NCBI RefSeq assembly: GCF_000310225.1
Contig: NZ_AMXF01000001.1
Span: 124,001 to 188,000, forward strand
From: Thauera phenylacetica B4P
GTDB lineage: Bacteria; Pseudomonadota; Gammaproteobacteria; Burkholderiales; Rhodocyclaceae
DNA length: 64,000 nt
Reading direction: 5' to 3'
Program-made: the position numbers and the translations under genes
Shown: in pieces, positions 53,026 to 61,331 of the stretch
Numbering within the stretch: position 1 is the stretch's first letter
How the letters are laid out: every line of letters begins with the position of its first letter
The notes under the pieces: generated by a model
Database searches by the model: none
The model's input: only the letters and a program-made list of their open reading frames with translations
What the model was told of the DNA's origin: nothing

Positions 53026-53697
53026 CTACTGGAAGATGCGCGGCTCGACCGTCTCGCCGCGCATGAAGGCGACATAGGCACCGGCCTTGCCGATGTCCCA
53101 GAAGCACGCCACAACCTGTTCGTCATGGAGCACCTCCCAGGGGCGTTCCGTGTCGTCACTCGGCCGGATCAGCAGGTCCGGCGCGCGGTACCGGGGATGG
53201 CGGAAAAGGAACTTCCCGCTCTCCCAGTCGATGATCGCCAGCAGGCAGGCCGTGAGGACGGCGATGCCGCCGTCGGCGCCCGGCTCGATCAGCAGCGGCA
53301 CCTTGAGCGTTCCCGTCGATCGGCCGATCCGGCCGACCACGTCATGCTCGTCGAGCCAAGTCCGGCCTGTTGCGGTGTCGCCCAGGATCAGACGGACCTT
53401 CGCATGGGCTTCCCGGCACCGTTCCAGGACCCGGGCGGCCTTGGGATCGGTTGCCGGGTCGAAGTAGGTCTTGCGGCTCAAGAGGGACTTCCCCCAGGCC
53501 TCCACCGCGGCCAGGTATTTCTGGTAGCCACTGAGGGTGCCGAAGTCCGCTTCACCGAAGGCGAGATCCGGACGCTTCAGGCGCTCGGCCATCTGGTTTG
53601 CGTGATCATGCGCGTTGGCGAAGCCGAAGCACGAGTAGCCGCGGCCATGATCGAGCACGTAGAGCTGCTGCTCGGTATTGAGGGTGACGTTGACCAT
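53026..53697 (-). CDS. ICE-conserved hypothetical protein
   Basis: A 223-residue soluble protein starting MVNVTLNTEQQLYVLDHGRG. No domain is recognised. It is translated eight bases after the NPPF methylase-like gene and ends next to a strong terminator, so it belongs to that operon. Similar-sized proteins accompany this methylase on clc-like elements. Confidence 0.65.
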   Translation of the reverse strand: MVNVTLNTEQQLYVLDHGRGYSCFGFANAHDHANQMAERLKRPDLAFGEADFGTLSGYQKYLAAVEAWGKSLLSRKTYFDPATDPKAARVLERCREAHAKVRLILGDTATGRTWLDEHDVVGRIGRSTGTLKVPLLIEPGADGGIAVLTACLLAIIDWESGKFLFRHPRYRAPDLLIRPSDDTERPWEVLHDEQVVACFWDIGKAGAYVAFMRGETVEPRIFQ

Positions 53698-53705
53698 GGC
53701 ACACC

Positions 53706-54932
53706 TCACCCCTTCCGCCCGGCTCGGCGACCCGAGGGGGCACCCTCGACCGGTTTCACGGCCCGCAGGCGCAGGACGGAGACATTCGTTCCCGCCGCCT
53801 TGAAGGTCCCGGCCGGCAAGGCTTCGACCTCGGCGCCGATGTTGTCCACGAAGGCGCGGAAATTGCGTTGTGCTTTCGTGCGTCCGGTACGCCAGCCCGG
53901 CGAGGTCAGGCTCACCAGCACGCCCCCTGGACGCAGGAAACGCCACATGTGGATCACGTGGGCGATGTCCTGGTCCTTGGTGAACGGCGGATTGGCGATG
54001 ACCACATCGAAGAGGCCGATGTCGGCCAGGCTCAGGGACAGAAAATCCCGCTCCACCACCTCGAAGCCCTTGTTGCGCAGGATCTGCGCGCTCGGGCCAT
54101 GGTTTTCCACGGTGAGCACCTTGGCGCCGGCGGCGCGGGCGGGCTCGGCCAGGGCACCTTCTCCGGCCGAGGGTTCGAGCATCCGCTTGCCAGCGAGGTC
54201 ACCCAGGTATTCAGCGGCCCAGGCCACCGTCTCGGCGGCCAGATCCTCTGGGGTGAAGAAGGCTTGCCGCGCCTTCTTAGGGTTGGGCTTCTCGCCACCC
54301 CGTAATCGGGTCAGCACCTCCTTGACGTCGATGGCCGCGCCGAACTGGAAGCCGTTGCGGCTGTAGACGCCTCCAGCCGCCAGGATCAGTGCCTTGATGC
54401 GGGCGTAGTGCTGAAGCCGCCGGGCGGGCAGCTCGATGCGTTGCCCCTTCGCGCGCAGCAGGGCCATCTCGCCTTGCAGCGACGAGGTGTCGATCTCGGC
54501 TTCCGAGTCGGCGTCCTTGTCCGGTTCGGGCGCTCGCAGTTGCCGGGCCGTCTTCTCGAACAGCGCGGCTTGCTCCTCGGTCATCTGGATCAGCAGGCGC
54601 GAACCGAGGATCTGCTGATACTTCAGCCACAGGCAGCGCTGCGCCGGGAGGTACTCGATGTAGAAATCGTCGGCGACCCGAACAGTGCGCAGCGAATAGA
54701 CCACCCCGCTCGCGAGAACTGCCTCGATCAGCCGCTCATAGAGCTTCAGGGCGATCTGCGGCCGGGGACTTGGCTTGTGGGTGGCATCGGACCCGGCGGA
54801 CTCGGGGATGCCGAAGATCCTCAGGACACTGCGGTCGTGGGGCTCCGCCGCGATCACGCCGGCGAGGATGCGCGGGAACTGCTCGGTCGCGAGGACCGGG
54901 GTGGGCGCGTCGGCCCAGAATGTGGAGGGCAT
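53706..54932 (-). CDS. DNA methylase-like ICE protein (DUF6094-like)
   Basis: A 408-residue protein. The C-terminal half is a class I methyltransferase fold with MLEPSAGEGALAEPA (SAM site) and catalytic-type IANPPFTKDQ, as in N6-adenine methylases; the N-terminal half (residues 1-220) is unassigned. It could modify element DNA to evade host restriction, or be a divergent relative without activity. ATG 54932 follows AGGAGTTGAGC; a leader hairpin lies at 54967. Confidence 0.75.
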   Translation of the reverse strand: MPSTFWADAPTPVLATEQFPRILAGVIAAEPHDRSVLRIFGIPESAGSDATHKPSPRPQIALKLYERLIEAVLASGVVYSLRTVRVADDFYIEYLPAQRCLWLKYQQILGSRLLIQMTEEQAALFEKTARQLRAPEPDKDADSEAEIDTSSLQGEMALLRAKGQRIELPARRLQHYARIKALILAAGGVYSRNGFQFGAAIDVKEVLTRLRGGEKPNPKKARQAFFTPEDLAAETVAWAAEYLGDLAGKRMLEPSAGEGALAEPARAAGAKVLTVENHGPSAQILRNKGFEVVERDFLSLSLADIGLFDVVIANPPFTKDQDIAHVIHMWRFLRPGGVLVSLTSPGWRTGRTKAQRNFRAFVDNIGAEVEALPAGTFKAAGTNVSVLRLRAVKPVEGAPSGRRAGRKG

Positions 54933-54966
54933 GCTCAACTCCTGATGAAGACGTGAGATGCCCTCG

Positions 54967-54994
54967 CCCGTAGGGGGAAGGCTCCCCCGTCGGG
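54967..54994 (-). promoter_or_regulatory. Leader hairpin of the NPPF methylase-like gene
   Basis: CCCG-TA-GGGGGA-AGGC-TCCCCC-GT-CGGG, a ten-pair two-part stem, lies 35-62 bases upstream of ATG 54932. It resembles the GGGA/TCCC dyads before other ICE genes but with fully C/G arms. Confidence 0.55.
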
Positions 54995-55044
54995 TGGATG
55001 AAAAGACCGGGTGGTCTGGGATCAGTGACGAGCGGCTCAGGGAC

Positions 55045-55626
55045 TCAGGCGACCTGCCGCAGCGCGGTGAAGAGTTGCTGTGCCGGCGCCGGCTCCCCGT
55101 TCTCGAGGGCCTGGCAGGCGCGGGCGACGTGCGCTTGCACGACAGGCATCGGCTTCTCGATGGCCTCGATGCGCAGCAGCACCGTGCCGTAGTGCGAGCG
55201 CACGGTGAGCGTGCCCCGGCCATCGGCCCAGCCGGCTTCGGTCAGATCGGCCGGATCGGCCTTATGCCGATCGGCGGCTACCTGGACGGCCAGTGGGAAG
55301 CTCTCGACGACAGTCACGTCCTCGAGGTCGCCATAGTCGCGGTCGAAGAAGCGGACTTCGTAGTCGCTCGGGCCGGGCGGCCACAGGCCGTCCAGGTCCG
55401 GCAGCGGCGGCATGGGTGGCATCGTGCCGGTGTCGATTGGCCGGACAACCTGATCGTCGATCAGGCGGTCGAGCTTGAGCAGCAAGGCATCGGCATGGGC
55501 GCGATCGTCCAGGATCAGGGCCGTCCGCAGGCCCAGCACCTGCTGAATCATCTGATGCAGCTCCTGGGCAATGGCGCGTTCGGCGCGCTGTTCGATCGAA
55601 CGCAGGATGTCTGTGGCGGTACTCAT
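55045..55626 (-). CDS. ICE-associated hypothetical protein
   Basis: A 193-residue protein: helical N-terminus (MSTATDILRSIEQRAERAIAQELHQMIQQVLGL), a proline-rich linker (TGTMPPMPPLPDLDGLWPPGP) and a mixed C-terminal part. Function unknown. AAAGGAG precedes ATG 55626. It is the first gene of the leftward transcript that ends at 52971. Confidence 0.65.
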   Translation of the reverse strand: MSTATDILRSIEQRAERAIAQELHQMIQQVLGLRTALILDDRAHADALLLKLDRLIDDQVVRPIDTGTMPPMPPLPDLDGLWPPGPSDYEVRFFDRDYGDLEDVTVVESFPLAVQVAADRHKADPADLTEAGWADGRGTLTVRSHYGTVLLRIEAIEKPMPVVQAHVARACQALENGEPAPAQQLFTALRQVA

Positions 55627-55818
55627 GGTGGTGGGCTCCTTTCGAGTGAGCGAAATTTGTGGAGGTCACCGTGCGGGCACGGCGATGGGGGGTGAAAGCC
55701 CGCGGCGGGAGCCGGGGCCGGGAAATTGGGGAAATACGCGAGGGGAGGGCGCGGAGCGGCGATGCGCGCCGCACGGACCGGCGTCGGAGGACGCCAGGTC
55801 GCGTGGGCACATCGCAGC

Positions 55819-56325
55819 TCAGGAGGAAGCCGGGTCGGCTTTCTCCGCGCCTGCCTCTGCGGGTGCAGTGGCATCGGGCCGGGCCTTGCGGCTGCGGCGG
55901 GGTGGCGTGGTGACGCCGGACGGGGAAGGGGGCAGGGCGGCGGCCGTTTCAAGGGCGCGCGGTGTCTGCCGGGGCGAACGGTCGGCTTCGGGCAGCATCT
56001 CGATCGCGATGTCGCGGCCTTCGCTGCCGAACTCCCGCAGGGCCTGCCACGGCATGACGAACAGGGTGTACGCCAGCCAGCGAACGAAGAAGCCGATGCG
56101 CTTGTGGCGGGCCTGTCGCGCCTTATCGCGCCGCAAGGCTTCCTTGCAGGACAGGTACAGCGCCAGATGACTGCGCTTCATTTCGACATCACGTTCGAGT
56201 TGGGCGAGCACTTCGGCGGCCAGCGCAGCATCGCTGCGCACGCGCCGGTAGAACTCGACCCAGGTCCGTTCTTCCTCGCTTTCGATGCCCGAACGCTTCG
56301 GGCGGGGACGTTTCTCAGGGGACAT
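55819..56325 (-). CDS. ICE-associated basic protein with a hydrophobic segment
   Basis: A 168-residue protein: charged helical N-half, one hydrophobic stretch (IGFFVRWLAYTLFVMPWQALREF, about residues 75-97), then a Pro/Ala/Lys-rich tail. It may be membrane-attached. No family is recognised. ATG 56325 follows CGAGGAG, and the leader dyad at 56345 lies in the divergent gap to 56451. Confidence 0.6.
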   Translation of the reverse strand: MSPEKRPRPKRSGIESEEERTWVEFYRRVRSDAALAAEVLAQLERDVEMKRSHLALYLSCKEALRRDKARQARHKRIGFFVRWLAYTLFVMPWQALREFGSEGRDIAIEMLPEADRSPRQTPRALETAAALPPSPSGVTTPPRRSRKARPDATAPAEAGAEKADPASS

Positions 56326-56344
56326 GGTTTCTCCTCGGAAAACA

Positions 56345-56386
56345 GGGAGGCACCGTCCCCGGCCGGGAGACGACTGAGTCTCCCCG
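56345..56386 (-). promoter_or_regulatory. Leader dyad of ICE gene 56325
   Basis: GGGAGAC (56365-56371) pairs with GTCTCCC (56378-56384) around a six-base loop. As at 52705 and 57065, a second GGGAGG-type arm (from 56345) nearer the gene offers an alternative partner. Confidence 0.55.
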
Positions 56387-56450
56387 GGGTTGCATGGCTG
56401 TGCGGCGTGGCTATGCTGGTCGACAACCCCTATCGAGGAGAGCGACGAAC

Positions 56451-56708
56451 ATGCTGCGCGCAGGCGATTCACTCCGGTTCACAGCCGCCGAAATCGAGGA
56501 GTTCCGATCGCTCGGAATCGATTTTGACGGCGTGCGAACACAGGCCGATGTCGAGGCGGCGCTGGCCAGATGGACCCACGTGCTCGGCGAAGAACGGCCG
56601 GATCTGCTGGAGAAGATTGCCTTGGAAATGGCAAAGGCCAAGGAGGTGTCGCTACCCCCGCGACTCAGCGTCGTTGGCCCCGCACCTGATTCTCCTGAGC
56701 AATCCTGA
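56451..56708 (+). CDS. Small ICE-associated hypothetical protein
   Basis: An 85-residue acidic helical protein (MLRAGDSLRFTAAEIEEFRSLGIDFDG...). GAGGAG lies about 11 bases upstream. Its end overlaps the convergent gene at 56665 by 44 bases. It runs opposite to all neighbouring ICE genes, with a GGGGTTG/CAACCCC stem in its leader near 56387-56430. Function unknown. Confidence 0.5.
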   Translation: MLRAGDSLRFTAAEIEEFRSLGIDFDGVRTQADVEAALARWTHVLGEERPDLLEKIALEMAKAKEVSLPPRLSVVGPAPDSPEQS

Positions 56709-56865
56709 TCCAGCGGTCGGCGATCCTGTCCAGATAGACGAGATCGTCGGCTTCGATGTCGCCCGCTTCGCGAAGACGGGCGATGACCTCCTTGACCAGT
56801 TGCGGGTCATCCTTGGCGAGTTGGATCGCCATGGCTGCAATGCGCTTGCGGTAGTTGCCGAGCAT
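56665..56865 (-). CDS. Small ICE-associated helical protein
   Basis: A 66-residue basic helical protein (MLGNYRKRIAAMAIQLAKDDPQLVKEVIARLREAGDIEADDL...). AGGAG lies six bases before ATG 56865, inside the end of the upstream gene, so the two are coupled. Function unknown. Confidence 0.6.
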   Translation of the reverse strand: MLGNYRKRIAAMAIQLAKDDPQLVKEVIARLREAGDIEADDLVYLDRIADRWIRIAQENQVRGQRR

Positions 56866-56867
56866 GC

Positions 56868-57044
56868 TCAGCTCCTGTCAAAGCGCGGTTCGACGGCGCC
56901 GCTGGCCGCTCCCGAAGGAGACGGCTGGGGACGCAGCAGTGCGGCCACAGGACGCGACTGCACGGTGGGCGGCCGGCTGTGGCCGGAACCGCCCAACAGC
57001 ACGCAGGTGCGTGCGACGGATCGGGTTGCGATCGATGCGAACAT
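56868..57044 (-). CDS. Small ICE-associated peptide
   Basis: A 58-residue Ser/Arg/Pro-rich peptide starting MFASIATRSVARTCVLLGGSG. It has the ribosome context (GGAGAACACC-ATG) of radC and the leader dyad of the family. Function unknown; the leader and RBS are the main support for translation. Confidence 0.5.
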   Translation of the reverse strand: MFASIATRSVARTCVLLGGSGHSRPPTVQSRPVAALLRPQPSPSGAASGAVEPRFDRS

Positions 57045-57064
57045 GGTGTTCTCCTTCGGGTAAA

Positions 57065-57102
57065 GGGAACACCCATCCCCGGACGGGAAACAGTGTTCCC
57101 GT
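57065..57102 (-). promoter_or_regulatory. Leader dyad of ICE gene 57044
   Basis: ACGGGAA (57083-57089) and TTCCCGT (57096-57102) form one stem; GGGAACAC (57065-57072) and GTGTTCCC (57093-57100) form a perfect eight-pair alternative. The two folds compete for the TTCCC arm, the clearest case of the switch-like layout seen before five ICE genes. Confidence 0.65.
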
Positions 57103-57285
57103 TCGGGTGTGCTCTGCCCGGAAAGGGCGAAGCGGCTCGGTGGCGGCACCTTGCGGTGCGCCGGGGTGGTGGTCCACCGTGCTTGCGCACGGGGACCAGC
57201 GCTCCTGCCTGGCGGCAAAAGCTCGGCATCGATGCGATGCGAAGGACACTCATCCGGCGGGCCGGATGCAGGGCATGAAGCCCAG

Positions 57286-57507
57286 CTACTGGGTCAGCCG
57301 TCGAAGCGGCGGACCGACCAGGAAGACCTGGCGACCAGAGGGCGGGTAACGACCGCGACGCCAGCGAAGCTGGACTTCAAGCCACCCGCGATGGGCGGTG
57401 TTGAAGGCTGCGCAGACACGATGTCCGCAGGAAGCACACTCAGTGTGATCCGGGAAATGATCGTCTTCAAGGGCGAGTAAAGCCCTTCGAATGCACGCCA
57501 CCCCCAA
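57286..57507 (-). CDS. Doubtful small open frame with a CxxC pair
   Basis: Seventy-three codons from TTG 57507, with ECASCGHRVC in the middle and a basic tail. The frame crosses the conserved 26-bp box, which argues that conservation here may be of DNA rather than protein. Kept only because of the cysteine motif. Confidence 0.22.
   Translation of the reverse strand: MGVACIRRALLALEDDHFPDHTECASCGHRVCAAFNTAHRGWLEVQLRWRRGRYPPSGRQVFLVGPPLRRLTQ
57337..57362 (-). repeat. 26-bp ICE box, copy 3
   Basis: Plus strand AGAGGGCGGGTAACGACCGC, then GACGCC. It matches the boxes at 44746 and 52778 but stands about 300 bases from the next start codon at 57044, which weakens a simple promoter role. Confidence 0.45.
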
Positions 57508-57661
57508 CTCCCTGCTGATGACGGCTCTTGTGCATTGCGCCTTGAAAGGTGGCGGTCACACTTGCCCAAGGGGCGTGGGGCGTTTCAAGTGCCTGTTGCG
57601 CTCCTGGTGTCCTTGGTCCCGCTTGCCGACTGGGCAACGAAGTCCTTTTTCAGTGACAACA

Positions 57662-58258
57662 TCACTGATCGCCTTGCTTGCCGAGCCTTGACTTGATGCG
57701 ACTCAGCGCCACGGGTGTCACCCGGATGTAGCTTGCAATATCGCTTTGTCGCAAGGCGGCGACCAATTCGGGGTTGTCGTGCATGAACCGTATGTAGCGG
57801 TCTTCGGGTGAGAGCGTGAGAAGTTCCATTTCCCGCCGCTCCTTGCGCTGTCCGTAGAACTTCAGAGCGTTGGCGATGGCACGCTGCCAAGCAATATGCT
57901 GGCCTGCCAGACGAAGTAACACACGATAGTCGATTTGATGAATGCACGATTCGACAACGGCGTAACTGGAGAAACTTGTCAGTCCATCTTCTTCGAGCGC
58001 GGCGACGCTTGCGAAGCAAACGCCGGACTCCGCAAAGCCCTTTACCCACGAATCACCGTTGGGCGTTTCGTAAACCATCTTCACGATCCCCTCATTGACG
58101 ACGAAGACGAACGGCTTTCTCTCGCCAGCAAGGAATAGCGCTTCCCCGGGCCGGAGTCGCCGTTCGCACGCCGCGCCTTCGACGACGGACCACTCCGGGA
58201 GAGCCGACCCGGCGAGGCGCTGAAACGCATCGCTTGTGGAAGAGCGAGTTCTGCGCAT
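57662..58258 (-). CDS. Crp/Fnr-family transcriptional regulator
   Basis: A 198-residue regulator with a cyclic-nucleotide-binding-like beta roll (RLRPGEALFLAGERKPFVFVVNEGIVKMVYETPNGDSWVKGF) and a C-terminal winged helix (LRQSDIASYIRVTPVALSRIKSRLG). The cysteine cluster of Fnr is absent, so it does not sense oxygen that way. The HTH lies at the very end, a short form. It is divergent from the membrane methyltransferase gene, its likely target. Confidence 0.8.
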   Translation of the reverse strand: MRRTRSSTSDAFQRLAGSALPEWSVVEGAACERRLRPGEALFLAGERKPFVFVVNEGIVKMVYETPNGDSWVKGFAESGVCFASVAALEEDGLTSFSSYAVVESCIHQIDYRVLLRLAGQHIAWQRAIANALKFYGQRKERREMELLTLSPEDRYIRFMHDNPELVAALRQSDIASYIRVTPVALSRIKSRLGKQGDQ

Positions 58259-58332
58259 GTCATTAACCAGGGTTATCGATGTCGCTCGCCGAAGCGGAGA
58301 TACTGGATTGGTCTCTTCGATCAGCAGCCATC

Positions 58333-58779
58333 ATGAAACCTCTCTTGCTCCCGCCCGTTGTTTGGCTTGTGTCCGTTGTCTGCATGTTGGTCCTCCATTG
58401 GAAGAGCCCCATCGCGGTGTGGCTGCCACAGCCATACAACTGGCTTGGGCTCGCGCTGATCATGGCCGGTCTCGGAATCGCCAATTGGCATGCTCGTCTC
58501 TTTCGTCGTCTCGGCACAAACATCAACACGTTCGGCGAGCCGGGCGAACTGACGATGGAAGGACTCTTTCGTCGAACCAGGAATCCCATGTATCTCGGGA
58601 TGTTTATCTCCCTTTTCGGAGTCGCGTGTGTATTGGGCTCGACTTCCGCACTTGCAGGGCCAGTTGCGTTCTTCGCACTCGCGCAATTCTGGTACATACG
58701 CAGCGAAGAAGAGGCGATGACATTGAAGTTCGGGGACAAGTACATCGAGTACCAGCGATCGGTTCCGCGTTGGCTGTAG
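58333..58779 (+). CDS. Isoprenylcysteine carboxyl methyltransferase-like membrane protein
   Basis: A 148-residue protein with four or five membrane segments and the family hallmarks: FRRTRNPMYLGMFISLFG and, near the end, SEEEAMTLKFGDKYIEYQRSVPRWL, which form the SAM pocket in ICMT/PEMT-like enzymes. ATG 58333 is preferred over 58279 because the latter leaves only 20 bases for divergent promoters. The methyl acceptor is unknown. Divergent from the Crp/Fnr gene. Confidence 0.78.
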   Translation: MKPLLLPPVVWLVSVVCMLVLHWKSPIAVWLPQPYNWLGLALIMAGLGIANWHARLFRRLGTNINTFGEPGELTMEGLFRRTRNPMYLGMFISLFGVACVLGSTSALAGPVAFFALAQFWYIRSEEEAMTLKFGDKYIEYQRSVPRWL

Positions 58780-58840
58780 TTGCGCTTCTTTGGTGCCGGG
58801 ATTGGCTCAGGCGATGGGAGGCTGGCCCGGGCTGCTCCTG

Positions 58841-60538
58841 TCAGCCCGCAAAGTAACTGCGCCGCTTCGCGCGATAGTTCGACGGGTCGAGGTGTGGCGG
58901 CAGCCATTGATCGGCTCGCTCCTTCAGATAGTTGCCGGAGCTCTTGGGCTTGCGCTGGTACTTGGCCGCCAGGTAGCGCGCGTAGTGATGGTCGAACAGG
59001 CGCATGAACTCGCCGAAATAGATGTCCGCCACGCGGGTGTCACCGCGGATCACGAGCATGTTCTCGTCGTTCTGGACCTGGGATGAGCTGCTGAAGTTTG
59101 CCGAGCCGGTCACGACGGTGGGCGTGTCGCTCAGCGGATCGACCAGCATGTACTTGGTGTGGATGTAGTCGTTGCTGTTGAGCGGGTTGTCGCGCTCCTT
59201 GAGCGCGTTCACCAGAGTGCTTTCTTCCTCGAGATAGCTGCCCGCGGCGAAGATGACGTCGCCGTCGGTGCCGATGTTCTCGGTCTTCTTGAGGGGATCG
59301 TCCTTGACGATGTAGCGCAACACGTCGTTCTGCTTCTGAAAGACCGCCTGGAACTCCGGCGCGATATCGAACGCGGCGGTGAAGCACACCAGTTGCTCCG
59401 CGGCATCGGCCAGGTTCGCATACCACTGCAGCGTCTTCTGCGCCTGTGGCGTCTCCTTTGCCTCACGAGGACTGAACAGAGGGTAGGTGCCGGGCTGTAG
59501 CGGTAGCGGCGGAACCGGGCTTTCCTGGGCATTGGGCTCGCGCAACTTGGTCGCCGTGAGATTGCGCTGGAGGCGCTCCCAGTAGGCAAGATACTGGCGG
59601 GCGATTTCCGGGTCATGAACCACGTGGCCGACGTTCGAGTGGCCGAAGATTCCGCCGGCCGAGATATTGGTCGAGCCCGTCCACACGCTGATCGGCTTGT
59701 CGTCCTTCAAGAGAACGATGAACTTGTTGTGCCGGATGCCCGCCGTGACGGTTCGGGGATGGACAAAGTCGCCAAGGCCTGCTTTTTCGATCGTGGCTTC
59801 GTTCTCCGCCTTGTAGCTGCTCTCCGCGTCATAGACGATCTGCACATCGCCTTTGTCCGCGGCCTTGCGCAGTGCCTGGGCGACAGGCAGGTAGTGAAAT
59901 TCGTAGAAGGCCGCCCGCAATCCCATGCCCTTCTTGGCGCCGCGCTTGATGAACGCGAGCAGGGCCTCGTACAGGCCGCGCGAGAGCCACTTCATCGGCT
60001 TGGATGAGGGGGCATCCGGATCGGGTTCGACGTTGCCGAACTCCCGCGCGTATGCCTGGGAGCCGATCACGCCCCGGTTGAAGTGAATGTCATGCCGGGA
60101 GCCTTTCCCGTGAGGTGCTGCGGTCGTTTCGCAGCGAACGCGGACCGAAACCCCCTTGGCTTCGTCGAGCCGGAGCTTCTTGGGCTCGCCGAAGACGGGG
60201 CTAACCGCGTATTCGTATTCCACGCCGGCCGTAGCCGTGTAGTCCGCCCACAGAAAGCTCTGAACAGGATGCTCGCTGGTCGGCACCAGCGTTCCCGGGG
60301 GCAGCCCTTTGTCTTTGCTTTCGAAGCGCTTGATACCCCGCAGGTAGTAGCTGGTTTCGATCTGCCCGGAGGTGTTGAATTTCTTGCGGTGTATCGCGAA
60401 ACCGAGAAGGTTGTTGTCGTCGGTGAAGTCGGCAAGGTTTGGCGGTTTCGCGAAATCCCAGGCCAAGACGACGACATGGGTTCCCGCGATGGCACGCAGG
60501 CGCAGGTATTCTCCGTTGATGGATGCTCGCATGAACAT
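58841..60538 (-). CDS. Phospholipase D-like phosphodiesterase
   Basis: A 565-residue protein with two PLD half-sites: HNKFIVLLKDDKPISVWTGSTN (His270, Lys272; the aspartate is displaced) and HTKYMLVDPLSDTPTVVTGSAN (full HxKxxxxD). An N-terminal region of about 140 residues (fibronectin-like strands) precedes them. No signal peptide is visible. PLD-fold enzymes act as nucleases or lipases through a covalent phosphohistidine. It lies 16 bases downstream of the RNase T2 gene, so the two are co-transcribed. A degraded first site may mean one-sided activity. Confidence 0.82.
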   Translation of the reverse strand: MFMRASINGEYLRLRAIAGTHVVVLAWDFAKPPNLADFTDDNNLLGFAIHRKKFNTSGQIETSYYLRGIKRFESKDKGLPPGTLVPTSEHPVQSFLWADYTATAGVEYEYAVSPVFGEPKKLRLDEAKGVSVRVRCETTAAPHGKGSRHDIHFNRGVIGSQAYAREFGNVEPDPDAPSSKPMKWLSRGLYEALLAFIKRGAKKGMGLRAAFYEFHYLPVAQALRKAADKGDVQIVYDAESSYKAENEATIEKAGLGDFVHPRTVTAGIRHNKFIVLLKDDKPISVWTGSTNISAGGIFGHSNVGHVVHDPEIARQYLAYWERLQRNLTATKLREPNAQESPVPPLPLQPGTYPLFSPREAKETPQAQKTLQWYANLADAAEQLVCFTAAFDIAPEFQAVFQKQNDVLRYIVKDDPLKKTENIGTDGDVIFAAGSYLEEESTLVNALKERDNPLNSNDYIHTKYMLVDPLSDTPTVVTGSANFSSSSQVQNDENMLVIRGDTRVADIYFGEFMRLFDHHYARYLAAKYQRKPKSSGNYLKERADQWLPPHLDPSNYRAKRRSYFAG

Positions 60539-60554
60539 GCTCCTCCCGAGTTGG

Positions 60555-61331
60555 CTATTGATGGGGTGTTCGGATTCGGATTTGCTGTGTGTCCGGTGTT
60601 CCGCCTGCTGGGCAGGACATGGGTTTCAAGTCCTTGGTCAGGCACACCCATAGTTCCTTGAGCCGGTTGCCGGAAGCCACGTTGACGCGCAGGCTGGCGT
60701 CTGGCAGTGCAGGGTTGAGTTTCAGAAACGCTCGCTTGACGTCGATCGCCTGGACGTCCACCAGTTGCCCGGAGCCGGGGCTGATGCCGCTGGTCATCAT
60801 TTCGCGCATGGTGGGGCGTCGCAGCGACATGTAGACGCTCTGGATGTCAGAGAAATAGCGCTCCGGTGAAGACCATCCGCATGTGCCGTGGGCTTGCCAC
60901 TCGTTCTGCATCAAATCCTCTCCCGGCACCATGCAGAGGTGCTGCTTGATCAAAGGGACGGAAAGCGATCCGACGGTCTGGCAGTTGCGCGGATGGTCTC
61001 GGCTGGATCGGGCCCGACCGTTCTGGGGCCAGAGGCCGTGAACCACCCATTCGAACCTATTGTCGGAGAAGCACTGAAACGCGTGCTTCTTTCGCTGATC
61101 CTTGGGCTTGTTCCGCTGCGCTTCACAGTGCTCTGGCGACCAGGAGAGGACCAGTGCCAGGTAATCCGTTGGAAGATCTTTGTTGACGTAGTCGACAGGC
61201 TTGGGAGGCGCCGCTTCGACAGACGCGGGTAAGGTGCAGACTTCCTGCGCGAAGCCTTGGGCGAGCGAAGTTGACAGCAGCACGAAGAGCAGTGCGTGTA
61301 TTCCTGCGCGATACCGTGGACTGGTGGCCAT
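60555..61331 (-). CDS. Secreted ribonuclease T2
   Basis: A 258-residue RNase T2: signal peptide (hydrophobic 10-25, cleavage near FAQE), conserved site I HGLWPQ (His98) and site II NEWQAHGTC (Glu144, His148), giving the catalytic His-Glu-His set. It would cleave RNA in the periplasm or outside. GGGAG lies seven bases before ATG 61331. It is upstream of and probably co-transcribed with the PLD-like gene. Confidence 0.92.
   Translation of the reverse strand: MATSPRYRAGIHALLFVLLSTSLAQGFAQEVCTLPASVEAAPPKPVDYVNKDLPTDYLALVLSWSPEHCEAQRNKPKDQRKKHAFQCFSDNRFEWVVHGLWPQNGRARSSRDHPRNCQTVGSLSVPLIKQHLCMVPGEDLMQNEWQAHGTCGWSSPERYFSDIQSVYMSLRRPTMREMMTSGISPGSGQLVDVQAIDVKRAFLKLNPALPDASLRVNVASGNRLKELWVCLTKDLKPMSCPAGGTPDTQQIRIRTPHQ

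Larger units (their letters stand above)
57111..57661. other. Long gap before the small ICE operon
   Basis: About 550 bases without a convincing gene. It contains the third 26-bp box (57337-57362) and a TTG-started 73-codon minus-strand frame (57286-57507). The part right of 57480 shows nothing recognisable. Confidence 0.5.
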
